64,000 nucleotides of DNA from Clostridium ljungdahlii (GTDB lineage: Bacteria; Bacillota; Clostridia; Clostridiales; Clostridiaceae): assembly GCF_001636845.1 (NCBI RefSeq), contig NZ_LITT01000058.1, forward strand, positions 186,001-250,000, given 5' to 3'. Each line of letters begins with the position of its first letter. Positions within the stretch are counted from its first letter, which is position 1. The translations under genes were made by a program, and so were the position numbers. Shown in pieces: positions 41,585 through 50,905 of this stretch. The notes under the pieces are model-generated. The model did no database searches and had not been told where the DNA came from. It worked only from the letters and a program-made list of their open reading frames with translations.

Positions 41585-42178
41585 CTATTTTTTATGTGCT
41601 TCTATTAAAGTAAGTGTTTTTTGTATACATTCTGCCATTAATTTATGACCTAGTGCTGTAGGATGAATCCCATCTATAAACAAATCGTCATTGGTGTTTG
41701 TTTCTAATTTTTCCTGGAAGCAGCTATAAAAGTCTGCATAAAAAAGACTATTTTTAGTGCAAAAATCTATTATCCAATTTCTGTATTCAATTTCTAGCTT
41801 ACTCACTTTCTCATAATCTAAAGTACTATCCCATTTTTCCTTAGCTAATTTTTTGTATACGAGAGGTTCTATGCCTATTATTGTAATTATTTTTGCAGAT
41901 AAGGCTTCTTTTATGATCTCTTTTAAATTATCTGTTACTAGTTTTAGAGATCTTCCAGCCATAAAGTCATTACATCCAACCGTAATAAGTACGTGACTAG
42001 GGCTATTTTGAATTACATCTTTATAAGAACGTGACAACATTCCTGAAGCCGTATCTCCACATACCCCTTTGTTTAAAATATCTATTTGAAGTTTTTCTCT
42101 TAGGATGGATACAAAACATTCACTGTTAGAAACACCATATCCAGCAGTTAAGCTGTCTCCTATACATACCATTTTCAT
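41585..42178 (-). CDS. Cytoplasmic SGNH/GDSL hydrolase
   Basis: 197 residues from ATG 42178, 9 bases after GGAAGGAGA; the earlier TTG at 42199 overlaps that site. No signal peptide. MKMVCIGDSLTAGYG gives the nucleophile Ser, LNKGVCGDTASGM the Gly block, VLITVGCNDFMAGR the Asn block, and DGIHPTALGHKLMAE the catalytic Asp/His. The order and short length resemble TesA-like lysophospholipase/esterases. It stands alone, divergent from the purine operon. Confidence 0.9.
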   Translation of the reverse strand: MKMVCIGDSLTAGYGVSNSECFVSILREKLQIDILNKGVCGDTASGMLSRSYKDVIQNSPSHVLITVGCNDFMAGRSLKLVTDNLKEIIKEALSAKIITIIGIEPLVYKKLAKEKWDSTLDYEKVSKLEIEYRNWIIDFCTKNSLFYADFYSCFQEKLETNTNDDLFIDGIHPTALGHKLMAECIQKTLTLIEAHKK

Positions 42179-42306
42179 ATTTAAATAATCTCCTTCCAAT
42201 TTTTAAAACGTAAAATAATGTTCGATATGGTATGAACATTACTGCTATATAATTTTTTACAATCTCAAAATATACGAATATTATATGCCAAATTAGTTTA
42301 AATGTA

Positions 42307-42335
42307 TTGAATTATATAATTTGATATGATAATAT
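42307..42335 (+). promoter_or_regulatory. Promoter of the purine operon
   Basis: TTGAAT (42307-42312), 17-bp spacer, TAATAT (42330-42335), ending 27 bases before the riboswitch P1 helix. Confidence 0.7.
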
Positions 42336-42362
42336 AAGTATATCATAAATAAATGAATAGAA

Positions 42363-42434
42363 TATCCATATAATCCTAATAATGAGGTTTAGGAGTATCT
42401 ACAGGGAACCGTAAAATTCTCATATCTATGGATA
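42363..42434 (+). promoter_or_regulatory. Purine riboswitch of atypical core, upstream of purE
   Basis: Perfect P1 TATCCATA/TATGGATA, then TAATCC, a P2 stem CCTAA/TTTAGG, GTATCTACA, a P3 region with CCGTAAA loop, and C before TATGG. The GG and CC loop contacts and the guanine-specific C are kept. It differs from the copy at 35271 in the J2/3 end (A not C), a weak P3 with G-T and extra bases, and T in place of the usual A before the specificity C. Confidence 0.8.
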
Positions 42435-42489
42435 ACTTTATTTAAAGCTGGATATTTTTATACCAAGTTTTAGTTAAGGTTACTAACTT

Positions 42490-42538
42490 AAGGTTTCAAA
42501 TAGATTCTCCATAGTAGATTTATTGAAACCTTTTTATT
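42490..42538 (+). terminator. Terminator in the purE leader
   Basis: AAGGTTTCAAATA pairs with TTATTGAAACCTT around a loop of about 22 bases, then a T-rich tail. It ends about 50 bases before purE, where the riboswitch can control it. Confidence 0.85.
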
Positions 42539-42586
42539 ATACTTTTGGTGATATAATCTAACATTTGTTGTTTAAGGAGGACGAAT

Positions 42587-43066
42587 ATGAAAGTAGCAAT
42601 TATATTTGGAAGTAGTTCCGACATTGACAAGATGAAAGGAGCTGCCAAAGCCTTAAAAGAATTTGATATTCAATATGAGGCATATATTTTATCAGCTCAC
42701 AGGGTTCCAGAAAAGCTTTTGGAAACTGTAAAAAAATTAGAAGAAGAAGGCTGTGAATGTATTATTTCAGGTGCTGGTCTTGCAGCACATCTTCCAGGAG
42801 TTATTGCAGCTAATACAACTATTCCAGTTATAGGAGTTCCACTTAATGCAGCTATTTCTGGATTGGATTCTCTCTTTTCAATAGTACAGATGCCAAAATC
42901 CATACCTGTAGCTACAGTTGGAATAAATAACAGTTACAATGCAGGCATGCTGGCAGTAGAGATTTTAGCACTTAAATATTCTGAAATTAAAAAGAAATTA
43001 ATTGAATATAGAAAAAATATGAAAGAAAAGTTTATAGCTGAAAATGGAAAAGGAGTGGAATTATAA
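42587..43066 (+). CDS. purE: N5-carboxyaminoimidazole ribonucleotide mutase
   Basis: Class I PurE, 159 residues. Begins [24 protein letters not shown], with SAHRVPEKL and [16 protein letters not shown], the signature residues for the carboxyl shift, then [17 protein letters not shown]. First gene of a seven-gene purine operon. RBS AAGGAGGA. No purK is seen next to it, so the organism may use bicarbonate-independent AIR carboxylation or encode purK elsewhere. Confidence 0.96.
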   Translation: MKVAIIFGSSSDIDKMKGAAKALKEFDIQYEAYILSAHRVPEKLLETVKKLEEEGCECIISGAGLAAHLPGVIAANTTIPVIGVPLNAAISGLDSLFSIVQMPKSIPVATVGINNSYNAGMLAVEILALKYSEIKKKLIEYRKNMKEKFIAENGKGVEL

Positions 43067-43067
43067 T

Positions 43068-43775
43068 ATGGAAAAAGGAAAAATGATATATGAAGGAAAA
43101 GCAAAAAAGGTATATGAAACAGAAGATGAAGACAAGGTAATAATCTATTATAAAGATGATGCTACAGCTTTTAATGGAGAGAAAAAGGGACAAATATCAG
43201 ATAAAGGAGTATTAAATAACACAATTACTTCAATGCTCTTTGAATTACTTGAAAAACACGGTATAGAAACTCACTTTGAGGAGAAATTGAATGATAGAGA
43301 ACAACTTTGTAAAAAGGTAGAAATAGTTCCTCTAGAAGTAATTGTTAGAAATGTAGCAGCAGGAAGTATGGCAAAGAGATTGGGACTAGAAGAAGGTACA
43401 CCATTAAAGACTACTGTATATGAAATAAGCTACAAAAATGATGAACTTGGAGATCCTCTTATAAATGATTATCATGCAGTTGCAATTGGAGCTGCTACTT
43501 TTGATGAGCTTAAAACTATATATAAGATGACAGAATCCATAAACAATATCTTAAAAGAATTTTTCTTAAAACAGGGAATAAAACTAATAGATTTCAAATT
43601 GGAATTTGGAAAATTCAATGGAAAAATAGTTTTAGCTGATGAGATATCACCAGATACATGTAGATTATGGGATGCAAAGACTAATGAAAAATTAGATAAA
43701 GATAGATTTAGAAGAGATATGGGAAATGTAAAAGAAGCCTATGTAGAAATATTGAAGAGAATAAGTAAAAATTAG
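43068..43775 (+). CDS. purC: Phosphoribosylaminoimidazole-succinocarboxamide synthase
   Basis: SAICAR synthase, 235 residues from ATG 43068, one base after the purE stop, with AAAAGGAGT upstream. [49 protein letters not shown] and [14 protein letters not shown] are the ATP- and aspartate-binding blocks. It joins CAIR to aspartate using ATP. The gap to purF is 40 bases. Confidence 0.96.
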   Translation: MEKGKMIYEGKAKKVYETEDEDKVIIYYKDDATAFNGEKKGQISDKGVLNNTITSMLFELLEKHGIETHFEEKLNDREQLCKKVEIVPLEVIVRNVAAGSMAKRLGLEEGTPLKTTVYEISYKNDELGDPLINDYHAVAIGAATFDELKTIYKMTESINNILKEFFLKQGIKLIDFKLEFGKFNGKIVLADEISPDTCRLWDAKTNEKLDKDRFRRDMGNVKEAYVEILKRISKN

Positions 43776-43815
43776 CAGCTGCCTTAATTTTATGGTTAAA
43801 AGGAGAGAATTTTTG

Positions 43816-45261
43816 ATGTGCACTTTAAATGATAAATTTAATACTTGCTCCTGTATTGATTTGGAGGAAGATAAATTCAAGGATGAATGCGGCGTATTTG
43901 GAATATTTTCTAAGAACAATATAGATGTAGCATCTTTAACTTATTATGGACTATATGCTCTCCAGCATAGGGGGCAGGAAAGTGCAGGTATTGTGGTCTC
44001 TGATGGAAGTGAATTTAAGTATCATAAAGGGATGGGACTTGTAGCAGATGTATTTAATAAGGATATATTAGAAGGACTTAAAGGAAAAAGTGCTATAGGT
44101 CATGTAAGGTATTCTACAGCAGGGTCTAGTACTTTAAACAATGCTCAGCCGCTTATGGTGAAATATAAACTTGGATCTATTGCTATAGCACACAATGGTA
44201 CTTTGGTCAATGCAGATGTCATAAGAGGACTTTTAGAAGATGCAGGATATATCTTTCAGACATCTGTAGATTCAGAAGTTATTTTAAGTCTTATTGCAAG
44301 AGAGGCTAGGAGAGATATAGGTAAGGCTGTAGTAGATACAGTTCAGGCAGTGAAAGGTTCTTATGCCATTACTATTTTAACGGAAAATGAACTCATAGGT
44401 GTAAGAGATCCAAATGGGATAAGACCGCTTTGTATAGGTGAATTAAACGGAGATTATATACTCTGCTCTGAAAGCTGTGCCCTGGATTCTATAGGAGCAA
44501 ATTTTATAAGAGATGTAAAGCCTGGAGAAATTGTAATTATAAACGACGATGGAATTAAATCTATAAATTTTGCAGAAAAGACAAAATGTGAAACTTGCTC
44601 TTTTGAATATATATATTTTGCAAGGCCGGATAGTACTATAGATGATATAAACGTATATACATCAAGAGTTAAAGCAGGAAGGATACTTTATAGGGAAAAT
44701 CCAGTGGAGGCAGATGTGGTTATAGGTGTTCCTGATTCGGGGATACCAGCAGCTCTTGGATATTCAGAAGAATCTGGAATACCTTATGCTATAGGATTTA
44801 TAAAAAATAAATATGTAGGAAGAACATTTATTGCTCCATCCCAAGAACTTAGGTCTAGAGCAGTAGCTGTAAAGTTAAACCCTTTAAAGGTAAATGTAGA
44901 AGGAAAAAGAGTGGTAATTGTTGATGATTCCATAGTTAGAGGAACTACCAGTGGAAAACTTGTAGAAATACTTAGGAAAGCTGGAGCTACTGAAGTGCAC
45001 TTTAGAGTTTCATCTCCTGTAGTTAAGTATCCTTGTTATTTTGGAATTGATACCCCTTATAGGTCTCAACTCATAGGTTCTAATGCAAAAATAGAGGAAA
45101 TAAGGGATAAAATAGGGGCAGATAGTTTAGGCTATATAAGTATAGATGGAATTTTGAAATCCCTTCAATGTACTGATTCAAAAGGATATTGTTTAGGGTG
45201 CTTTAATGGAATATATCCCATATCTGTACCTATAGAAAAAGATAAAAATTATTTAGAGTAA
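43816..45261 (+). CDS. purF: Amidophosphoribosyltransferase
   Basis: First committed enzyme of purine synthesis: PRPP plus glutamine gives phosphoribosylamine. 481 residues from ATG 43816 (AAAGGAGAG upstream). A short propeptide ends at DECGVFGIF, whose Cys becomes the N-terminal nucleophile after cleavage. LQHRGQESAGI and HNGTLVNADVIR are glutaminase blocks. VVIVDDSIVRGTTSGK is the PRPP-binding loop. Cysteines CETC and, near the C-terminus, CxxxxxxC (GYCLGCFNG region) suggest the iron-sulfur type found in Bacillus. Confidence 0.96.
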   Translation: MCTLNDKFNTCSCIDLEEDKFKDECGVFGIFSKNNIDVASLTYYGLYALQHRGQESAGIVVSDGSEFKYHKGMGLVADVFNKDILEGLKGKSAIGHVRYSTAGSSTLNNAQPLMVKYKLGSIAIAHNGTLVNADVIRGLLEDAGYIFQTSVDSEVILSLIAREARRDIGKAVVDTVQAVKGSYAITILTENELIGVRDPNGIRPLCIGELNGDYILCSESCALDSIGANFIRDVKPGEIVIINDDGIKSINFAEKTKCETCSFEYIYFARPDSTIDDINVYTSRVKAGRILYRENPVEADVVIGVPDSGIPAALGYSEESGIPYAIGFIKNKYVGRTFIAPSQELRSRAVAVKLNPLKVNVEGKRVVIVDDSIVRGTTSGKLVEILRKAGATEVHFRVSSPVVKYPCYFGIDTPYRSQLIGSNAKIEEIRDKIGADSLGYISIDGILKSLQCTDSKGYCLGCFNGIYPISVPIEKDKNYLE

Positions 45262-45274
45262 GAGGTGGTTTGCT

Positions 45275-46270
45275 GTGGTAACATATAAAGATTCCGGTGT
45301 AAATATTGAAGAAGGATATAAGTCAGTAAAACTTATGAAAGAATATTCATCTAAGACTTTTATACCAGGAGTTCTAAATGGACTTGGAAGTTTTGCAGGT
45401 ATGTTTGAACTTGGTAAATATAAAAATCCAGTACTTGTATCTGGAACAGATGGAGTAGGAACAAAGTTAAAAATAGCATTTCAAATGAAAATGTATGATA
45501 CAGTGGGAATAGATTGCGTGGCTATGTGTGTAAATGATGTTTTGTGCCATGGTGCAAAACCCCTGTTTTTTTTAGACTACCTAGCTTGCTCTAATTTAGA
45601 AGCAGAAGTTGCAGCAGATTTGGTTAAAGGCGTATCAGATGGATGTATTCAGGCAGGTTGTGCCCTAATTGGTGGAGAAACTGCTGAAATGCCCGGCTTT
45701 TATTCCAAGGGAGACTACGACATGGCAGGATTCACTGTAGGAGTTGTGGAAAGAGATAATATAATAAATGGAAGTACAGTAGAAGAAGGAGATGCCCTTA
45801 TAGGAATAGCATCCAGTGGGGTTCACAGTAACGGATATTCCTTAGTAAGGAAAATTGTAAAAGATTTTGATGAGGACTTTTTAGGTACGCCTATAGGAAA
45901 AGTACTTTTGACACCTACAAAGATATATGTAAAGCCTGTACTTAAACTTTTGGATAAATTTAAAATTAAGGCTATGGCGCATATAACTGGAGGGGGATTC
46001 TTTGAAAACATACCTAGAATGTTTAAAGATGATTTTACTGCAGTTATAGATAAGAAGAGCATTGAAGTGCCACCTATATTTAAGCATTTAATGGAACTAG
46101 GGGTAGAAGAAAAGCAGATGTACAATACTTATAATATGGGAATAGGATTTGTACTATGTGTAGATAATAAAGATGCTAAAAACGTAGTGGAAGAATTAAA
46201 TAAAATGGGTGAAAAGGCATATACAATAGGAAGTGTAAAAAGAGGGGAAAAAGCAGTATGTTTAAAATAG
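45275..46270 (+). CDS. purM: Phosphoribosylformylglycinamidine cyclo-ligase
   Basis: AIR synthetase, 331 residues. GTG start at 45275 with AGAGGTGG upstream. YKDSGVNIEEGYKSV is the conserved opening; LVSGTDGVGTKLKIAF, CVAMCVNDVLCHGAKPLFFLDYLA and LIGGETAEMPGFY are ATP and substrate blocks; MAHITGGGFFENIPRM is near the C-terminus. It overlaps purN by 13 bases. Confidence 0.96.
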   Translation: MVTYKDSGVNIEEGYKSVKLMKEYSSKTFIPGVLNGLGSFAGMFELGKYKNPVLVSGTDGVGTKLKIAFQMKMYDTVGIDCVAMCVNDVLCHGAKPLFFLDYLACSNLEAEVAADLVKGVSDGCIQAGCALIGGETAEMPGFYSKGDYDMAGFTVGVVERDNIINGSTVEEGDALIGIASSGVHSNGYSLVRKIVKDFDEDFLGTPIGKVLLTPTKIYVKPVLKLLDKFKIKAMAHITGGGFFENIPRMFKDDFTAVIDKKSIEVPPIFKHLMELGVEEKQMYNTYNMGIGFVLCVDNKDAKNVVEELNKMGEKAYTIGSVKRGEKAVCLK

Positions 46271-46872
46271 CAGTTTTGGTTTCTGGAGGAGGTACTGACC
46301 TTCAGTCTATAATAGATGCAGTTGAGAGCGGATATATAAAAAGCTGCAGTATAGAAGCTGTAATAGGTGACAGACCTGGAATTTATGCTTTAGAAAGAGC
46401 TGAAAAGCATAATATAAAATCCTATGTATTAGATAAGAAAATATATAAGTCTAATATTTCTCAGGAAATATTAAAGATGCTTAAAGACAAAGTTGACTTA
46501 ATAGTATGTGCAGGTTGGCTTTCCATACTTAAAGGAGAGCTGATTTCAGAATTTAGAAATAAAATAGTAAATATACACCCTTCTTTAATACCATCCTTTT
46601 GCGGAGATGGTATGTATGGCATAAAGGTTCATGAAAAGGCAATTGAGTATGGAGTTAAAGTATCAGGCTGCACTGTACACTTTGTAGATGAGGGTACAGA
46701 CAGCGGTCCTATAATAATTCAAAAGACAGTTCCTGTATATTTTGAAGATACTCCAGAAATGCTTCAAAAGAAAATATTAGAAGAAGAGCATAAAGCCCTT
46801 CCTGAAGTTATCAAACTTATTTCTGAAAACAAGATAGTGGTGAAAAACAGAATAGTAAAAGTTTGTAATTAA
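46258..46872 (+). CDS. purN: Phosphoribosylglycinamide formyltransferase
   Basis: GAR transformylase using 10-formyltetrahydrofolate. 204 residues. IAVLVSGGGTDLQSIIDAV at the start, KIVNIHPSLIPSFCG with the catalytic His (N-x-H-P-S-L), and GCTVHFVDEGTDSGPII with the catalytic Asp. It begins inside the purM end, so translation is coupled. D replaces the more usual N in the GGGTNLQ motif, a common variant in clostridia. Confidence 0.95.
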   Translation: MFKIAVLVSGGGTDLQSIIDAVESGYIKSCSIEAVIGDRPGIYALERAEKHNIKSYVLDKKIYKSNISQEILKMLKDKVDLIVCAGWLSILKGELISEFRNKIVNIHPSLIPSFCGDGMYGIKVHEKAIEYGVKVSGCTVHFVDEGTDSGPIIIQKTVPVYFEDTPEMLQKKILEEEHKALPEVIKLISENKIVVKNRIVKVCN

Positions 46873-46892
46873 AATAATTGGAGGCGCAAATT

Positions 46893-48392
46893 ATGATAAA
46901 TCGTGCATTAATAAGTGTTTATAACAAAAGTGGCTTATTGGATTTAGCAAAGTTTTTGATAAATAGGGGAGTTGAAATAATATCTACAGGTGGAACTTAT
47001 AGATATCTAGTAGAAAATAATATAAAGGTTACAGAAGTGTCTAAAGTTACTGGATTTGATGAGATACTAGATGGCAGAGTAAAGACACTTCATCCAGTTA
47101 TACATGGCGGTATACTTGCCAAAAGAGACAATAAAGAACATATGGATACTATAAAGAGTAAGAACATAAAACCAATAGATATGGTAGTCGTAAATTTATA
47201 TCCTTTTTTCGATAAGGTATGTGATAATATAACTTTTGATGAAAAAATAGAATTTATAGATATTGGCGGTCCAACTATGATAAGAGCTGCAGCCAAAAAT
47301 TTTCAAGATGTAATAGTTGTTACAGATGTAAATGACTATTCACAAATAATTAAGGAGATAGAAACTTCTGGAGACGTAAAATATGAATTTAGAAGAAAAC
47401 TTGCAGGTAAGGTATTTAATTTGATGTCTGCCTATGATGGAGCTATAAGTAACTTCCTACTTGAAGATGAATATCCAGAATACCTAAGCTTGTCTTATAA
47501 AAAATTTGAAAGTTTAAGATATGGAGAAAATCCACATCAAAGTGCAGCTTATTACACAGAAACTGTAGGAAAAGCTCCTATGAAAGACTTTGAGCAGTTA
47601 AGTGGTAAGACACTTTCATATAATAATATGAGAGATATGGATATGGCCTGGAAGGCAGTAAATGAATTTGAGGAAGTATGCTGTGTTGCAGTTAAGCACA
47701 ATACTCCTTGTGGCGTAGCCCTTGGAAAAGATCTACATGAGGCTTATGTAAAAGCTTATGAATGTGATTCTACTTCTATTTTTGGAGGTATTATAGCTGT
47801 AAATAGAAAATTAGATGCAAAGACTGCGGAAGAAATAGCTAAAATTTTTGTTGAAATAGTCATAGCACCAGATTTTGATAAGGATGCAGTTGAAATATTA
47901 AAGGCAAAGAAAAATCTAAGGATAATTAAATGTGATGTAAAACCTACTAATGATTTTGAAATATCAAAATTGGATGGTGGGATACTTGTACAATCTTCTG
48001 ATGATAAATTGATAGATGAGACTAAAGTAGTTACGGAAAAGAAACCTTCAAAGGAAGAAATGGATAATTTGATATTTGGAATGAAGGTTTGTAAATACGT
48101 AAAATCAAATGCCATTGTAGTAGTTAAAGATTTTATGGCTAAAGGAATTGGTGGAGGACAGGTAAATAGAATATGGCCTGCATGCCAGGCACTTGATAGA
48201 GCAGGAGATGGGGTAGTGCTTGCCTCAGATGCATTTTTCCCATTTAGTGATGTAGTATGTGAAGCAGCAAAACATGGAATAAAATCTATAATACAACCAG
48301 GAGGTTCCATAAAAGATAATGATTCTATAGATGAATGTAATAAAAATGGAATTTCTATGGTGTTTACAGGGGTAAGACATTTTAAACATTAA
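46893..48392 (+). CDS. purH: Bifunctional AICAR transformylase / IMP cyclohydrolase
   Basis: 499 residues from ATG 46893 with TTGGAGGCG upstream. The N-terminal cyclohydrolase part (about 1-195) has [25 protein letters not shown] and [16 protein letters not shown]. The C-terminal transformylase has [29 protein letters not shown] with the catalytic Lys-His, and [20 protein letters not shown]. It catalyses the last two steps to IMP. Confidence 0.97.
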   Translation: MINRALISVYNKSGLLDLAKFLINRGVEIISTGGTYRYLVENNIKVTEVSKVTGFDEILDGRVKTLHPVIHGGILAKRDNKEHMDTIKSKNIKPIDMVVVNLYPFFDKVCDNITFDEKIEFIDIGGPTMIRAAAKNFQDVIVVTDVNDYSQIIKEIETSGDVKYEFRRKLAGKVFNLMSAYDGAISNFLLEDEYPEYLSLSYKKFESLRYGENPHQSAAYYTETVGKAPMKDFEQLSGKTLSYNNMRDMDMAWKAVNEFEEVCCVAVKHNTPCGVALGKDLHEAYVKAYECDSTSIFGGIIAVNRKLDAKTAEEIAKIFVEIVIAPDFDKDAVEILKAKKNLRIIKCDVKPTNDFEISKLDGGILVQSSDDKLIDETKVVTEKKPSKEEMDNLIFGMKVCKYVKSNAIVVVKDFMAKGIGGGQVNRIWPACQALDRAGDGVVLASDAFFPFSDVVCEAAKHGIKSIIQPGGSIKDNDSIDECNKNGISMVFTGVRHFKH

Positions 48393-48398
48393 TTCTTG

Positions 48399-48453
48399 AG
48401 GCATTTGAAAAAATAGGTTAGCATCTTGATTGGTTATTTCTTTGAAAATGCCT
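48399..48453 (+). terminator. Hairpin between purH and purD
   Basis: AGGCATTT (48399-48406) pairs with AAATGCCT (48446-48453), with further inner pairs. No T-run, so it may set relative expression or RNA stability rather than stop transcription. Confidence 0.45.
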
Positions 48454-48478
48454 ACTATGAAAAGGGGGATTTTATATA

Positions 48479-49720
48479 ATGAAGGTACTTGTAATAGGTT
48501 CCGGTGGAAGAGAACATGCTATTTGCTGGAAAATATCTCAAAGTCCCAAGGTGGATAAAATATTTTGTGCTCCAGGAAATGGAGGAACGGATATAGTAGA
48601 TAAATGTAGTAATCTGAACATAACAGATATAGATGGACTTATAGATTTTGCATCTAAAGAAAATATAGACTTAACTGTGGTAGGCCCTGAAGGACCACTT
48701 ACAGAAGGCATAGTGGATAAATTTAAAAGCAAGGGACTTAAAATATTTGGACCAAGTTTAAAAGCTGCTCAGCTTGAGGGAAGTAAAATCTATTCTAAGG
48801 ATTTCATGAAAAAGTATGGAATTAAAACTGCTGAGTATTGCACTTTTGATGATAAAAACAGTGCTTTAAAGTACATAGAAAATTGTAGATATCCTGTAGT
48901 TATAAAGGCTGACGGGTTAGCAGCAGGAAAAGGTGTTTCCATATGCCAGAATTATGATGAAGCAAGTACTGCATTAAATGATTTTATGGTAAAGGACGTA
49001 TTTAAAGGGGCAGGAAAAAATGTAGTTATTGAAGAGTTCCTAGAGGGAGTAGAGGCTTCAATACTTACAATAACAGATGGGAATACTATTCTTCCTTTTA
49101 TATCTTCAAAGGATCATAAGCAAATATATGATGAGGGTTTAGGACCAAATACAGGTGGAATGGGAGCTATAGCTCCAAATCCATACTGCACGGAGGAAGT
49201 TTTAAAAAACTTTGAGAAAAATATAATGGAACCTACTTTAAGAGGAATACAGCAGGAAAACTTAGATTATGTGGGAATAATCTTCTTCGGTATTATGATA
49301 ACAAAAAAAGGAGTTTATTTGTTAGAGTATAATGTTAGAATGGGTGATCCTGAAACTCAAGCTGTACTTCCACTTATGAAAAGTGATTTCGTAGATCTTA
49401 TGGAAAATGCTATAGATAGAAAACTTGATAAATTTAATTTGGAATGGGAAAAGGGAGCTTCCTGCTGCGTTGTAGCTGCTTCTAAAGGGTATCCTTTAAA
49501 GTATGATACTGGTTTTAAAATAGAAGGCATTGAAAAATCCAGTAATGTTTTTGCGGCAGGGGTTAAAAAAGAAGATGGACAGTTTAAGACATCTGGTGGA
49601 AGGGTTTTAGTAACTTATGGAGTTGGAAATGATTTAAATTCTGCTGTGGAAGCTGCTTACTGCAATTTGAAAAAAATAAGTTTCTCGGGCATGTATTTTA
49701 GAACAGATATAGGAAAGTAA
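48479..49720 (+). CDS. purD: Phosphoribosylamine-glycine ligase
   Basis: GAR synthetase, 413 residues. VLVIGSGGREHAICWKI at the start, GPEGPLTEGIVD, then ATP-grasp blocks VVIKADGLAAGKGV and VVIEEFLEGVEASI, and GGMGAIAPNPYC. LEYNVRMGDPETQAVLP carries metal-binding Glu/Asn. Last gene of the operon, followed by a terminator. The operon lacks purL, purQ and purS, which must lie elsewhere. Confidence 0.96.
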   Translation: MKVLVIGSGGREHAICWKISQSPKVDKIFCAPGNGGTDIVDKCSNLNITDIDGLIDFASKENIDLTVVGPEGPLTEGIVDKFKSKGLKIFGPSLKAAQLEGSKIYSKDFMKKYGIKTAEYCTFDDKNSALKYIENCRYPVVIKADGLAAGKGVSICQNYDEASTALNDFMVKDVFKGAGKNVVIEEFLEGVEASILTITDGNTILPFISSKDHKQIYDEGLGPNTGGMGAIAPNPYCTEEVLKNFEKNIMEPTLRGIQQENLDYVGIIFFGIMITKKGVYLLEYNVRMGDPETQAVLPLMKSDFVDLMENAIDRKLDKFNLEWEKGASCCVVAASKGYPLKYDTGFKIEGIEKSSNVFAAGVKKEDGQFKTSGGRVLVTYGVGNDLNSAVEAAYCNLKKISFSGMYFRTDIGK

Positions 49721-49746
49721 ATTATAATTTTAGTGTAAAATTTAGA

Positions 49747-49791
49747 AAAACTGATTTGCCTTAATTTTCATAAGGCAGGTCAGTTTTTTAA
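49747..49791 (+). terminator. Terminator of the purine operon
   Basis: A stem of about 16 bp with two G-T pairs (49748-49763 with 49771-49786) is followed by TTTTTT. Confidence 0.88.
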
Positions 49792-49876
49792 ATTAACAAA
49801 ATGTAAAAGATTTTTCAGTGGAAATAATTTAAAAATAATAGTAAAATAGTTCTATACTGTATGGAGGTTAATTTAA

Positions 49877-50890
49877 ATGAATGATTCGAGAAATAGACGA
49901 AGGAAAAATATAAAAAGAAAAAAAAAGTTTTCTCTTAGACTGTTCTTTTTGTTTATAATTTATGAGCTTATAGTAGTTGTAGTTACTAGCCCTTTGCTAG
50001 TATTTTATGGGCCATTTAAAAATGTAAAAAACCAGATAGTAAGCACGGCTATGGCTACTTTTACTCATCAATACATAGCAACTCTTTTTTTGTCAAAGGA
50101 TGAAATAAATAAAATACTTCAAGAAGGTAAGAGTGGTCAAACTACTAGCCAGGAAGCTGAAGATTTAAATGATGTAAATATAAATCATGTAGGTGATAAG
50201 GACATAAAAAGGTATGATATACCTAGCACAAGATTTGATGGTTATATTTTAGAGATAAAAGATCCTAAGAGAATACGTATAGGATATACTAGTAAATTAA
50301 GAGAAGTTGGAGAAAGAACAAGTGAAATAGCACAGAGAAATGGAGCTGTTGCAGCTATAAATGGAGGTGGATTTACAGATAAATCTGGTGGAAAATATTG
50401 GGTAGGAACAGGAGGCTATCCAGAGGGAATTATAATATCTGGTGGTAAGGTAATATACAGTGATGTAAAATCTAATGAGAAAATAAATGTTACAGCTTTT
50501 ACTCCAACTGGAAGACTTATAGTTGGAGACCACACACTTAAGGAACTCCTTGCCGATGGTGTAACGGAGGCAATTTCTTTTAGGAACTCACTTATAATAA
50601 ATGGCAAGACTGTATCAGTAGAAAATGAAGGTTTAAATCCTAGAACAGCTATAGGACAGAAGGCAGATGGAACAATAGTCATGCTGGCTATAGATGGTAG
50701 AAAAGGATTGAAAATGGGAGCTTCATTAAAAGAAGTACAAAATATACTTTTGCAGCAAGGTGTAATTAATGCAAGCAATTTAGATGGAGGTTCATCCACT
50801 ACAATGTACTTTAATGGAGAAGTAATAAATAATCCTTGTGATTGGAACGGTGAGAGAACTGTAGCTACAGCTATATATGTAAAACCTTAG
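49877..50890 (+). CDS. Membrane-anchored phosphodiester glycosidase family protein (NAGPA/DUF2233)
   Basis: 337 residues. Very basic N-terminus (RRRKNIKRKKKFSLR) followed by one membrane segment (about 22-45), so the catalytic part faces out. GAVAAINGGGFTDKSGGKYW, TPTGRLIVGDHTL, NPRTAIGQKADGTIVMLAIDGR and ASNLDGGSSTTMYFNGEVIN are the blocks of the NAGPA domain, which acts on sugar-phosphodiester or related exopolysaccharide bonds. ATG 49877 has GGAGG upstream. It forms an operon with the next gene, 15 bases downstream. Confidence 0.88.
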   Translation: MNDSRNRRRKNIKRKKKFSLRLFFLFIIYELIVVVVTSPLLVFYGPFKNVKNQIVSTAMATFTHQYIATLFLSKDEINKILQEGKSGQTTSQEAEDLNDVNINHVGDKDIKRYDIPSTRFDGYILEIKDPKRIRIGYTSKLREVGERTSEIAQRNGAVAAINGGGFTDKSGGKYWVGTGGYPEGIIISGGKVIYSDVKSNEKINVTAFTPTGRLIVGDHTLKELLADGVTEAISFRNSLIINGKTVSVENEGLNPRTAIGQKADGTIVMLAIDGRKGLKMGASLKEVQNILLQQGVINASNLDGGSSTTMYFNGEVINNPCDWNGERTVATAIYVKP

Positions 50891-50905
50891 AGGAGAGTGT
50901 GGTAG

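Noticed and set aside
47756-48310. 184-codon minus-strand frame
   Set aside because: Antisense to purH with no ribosome site.
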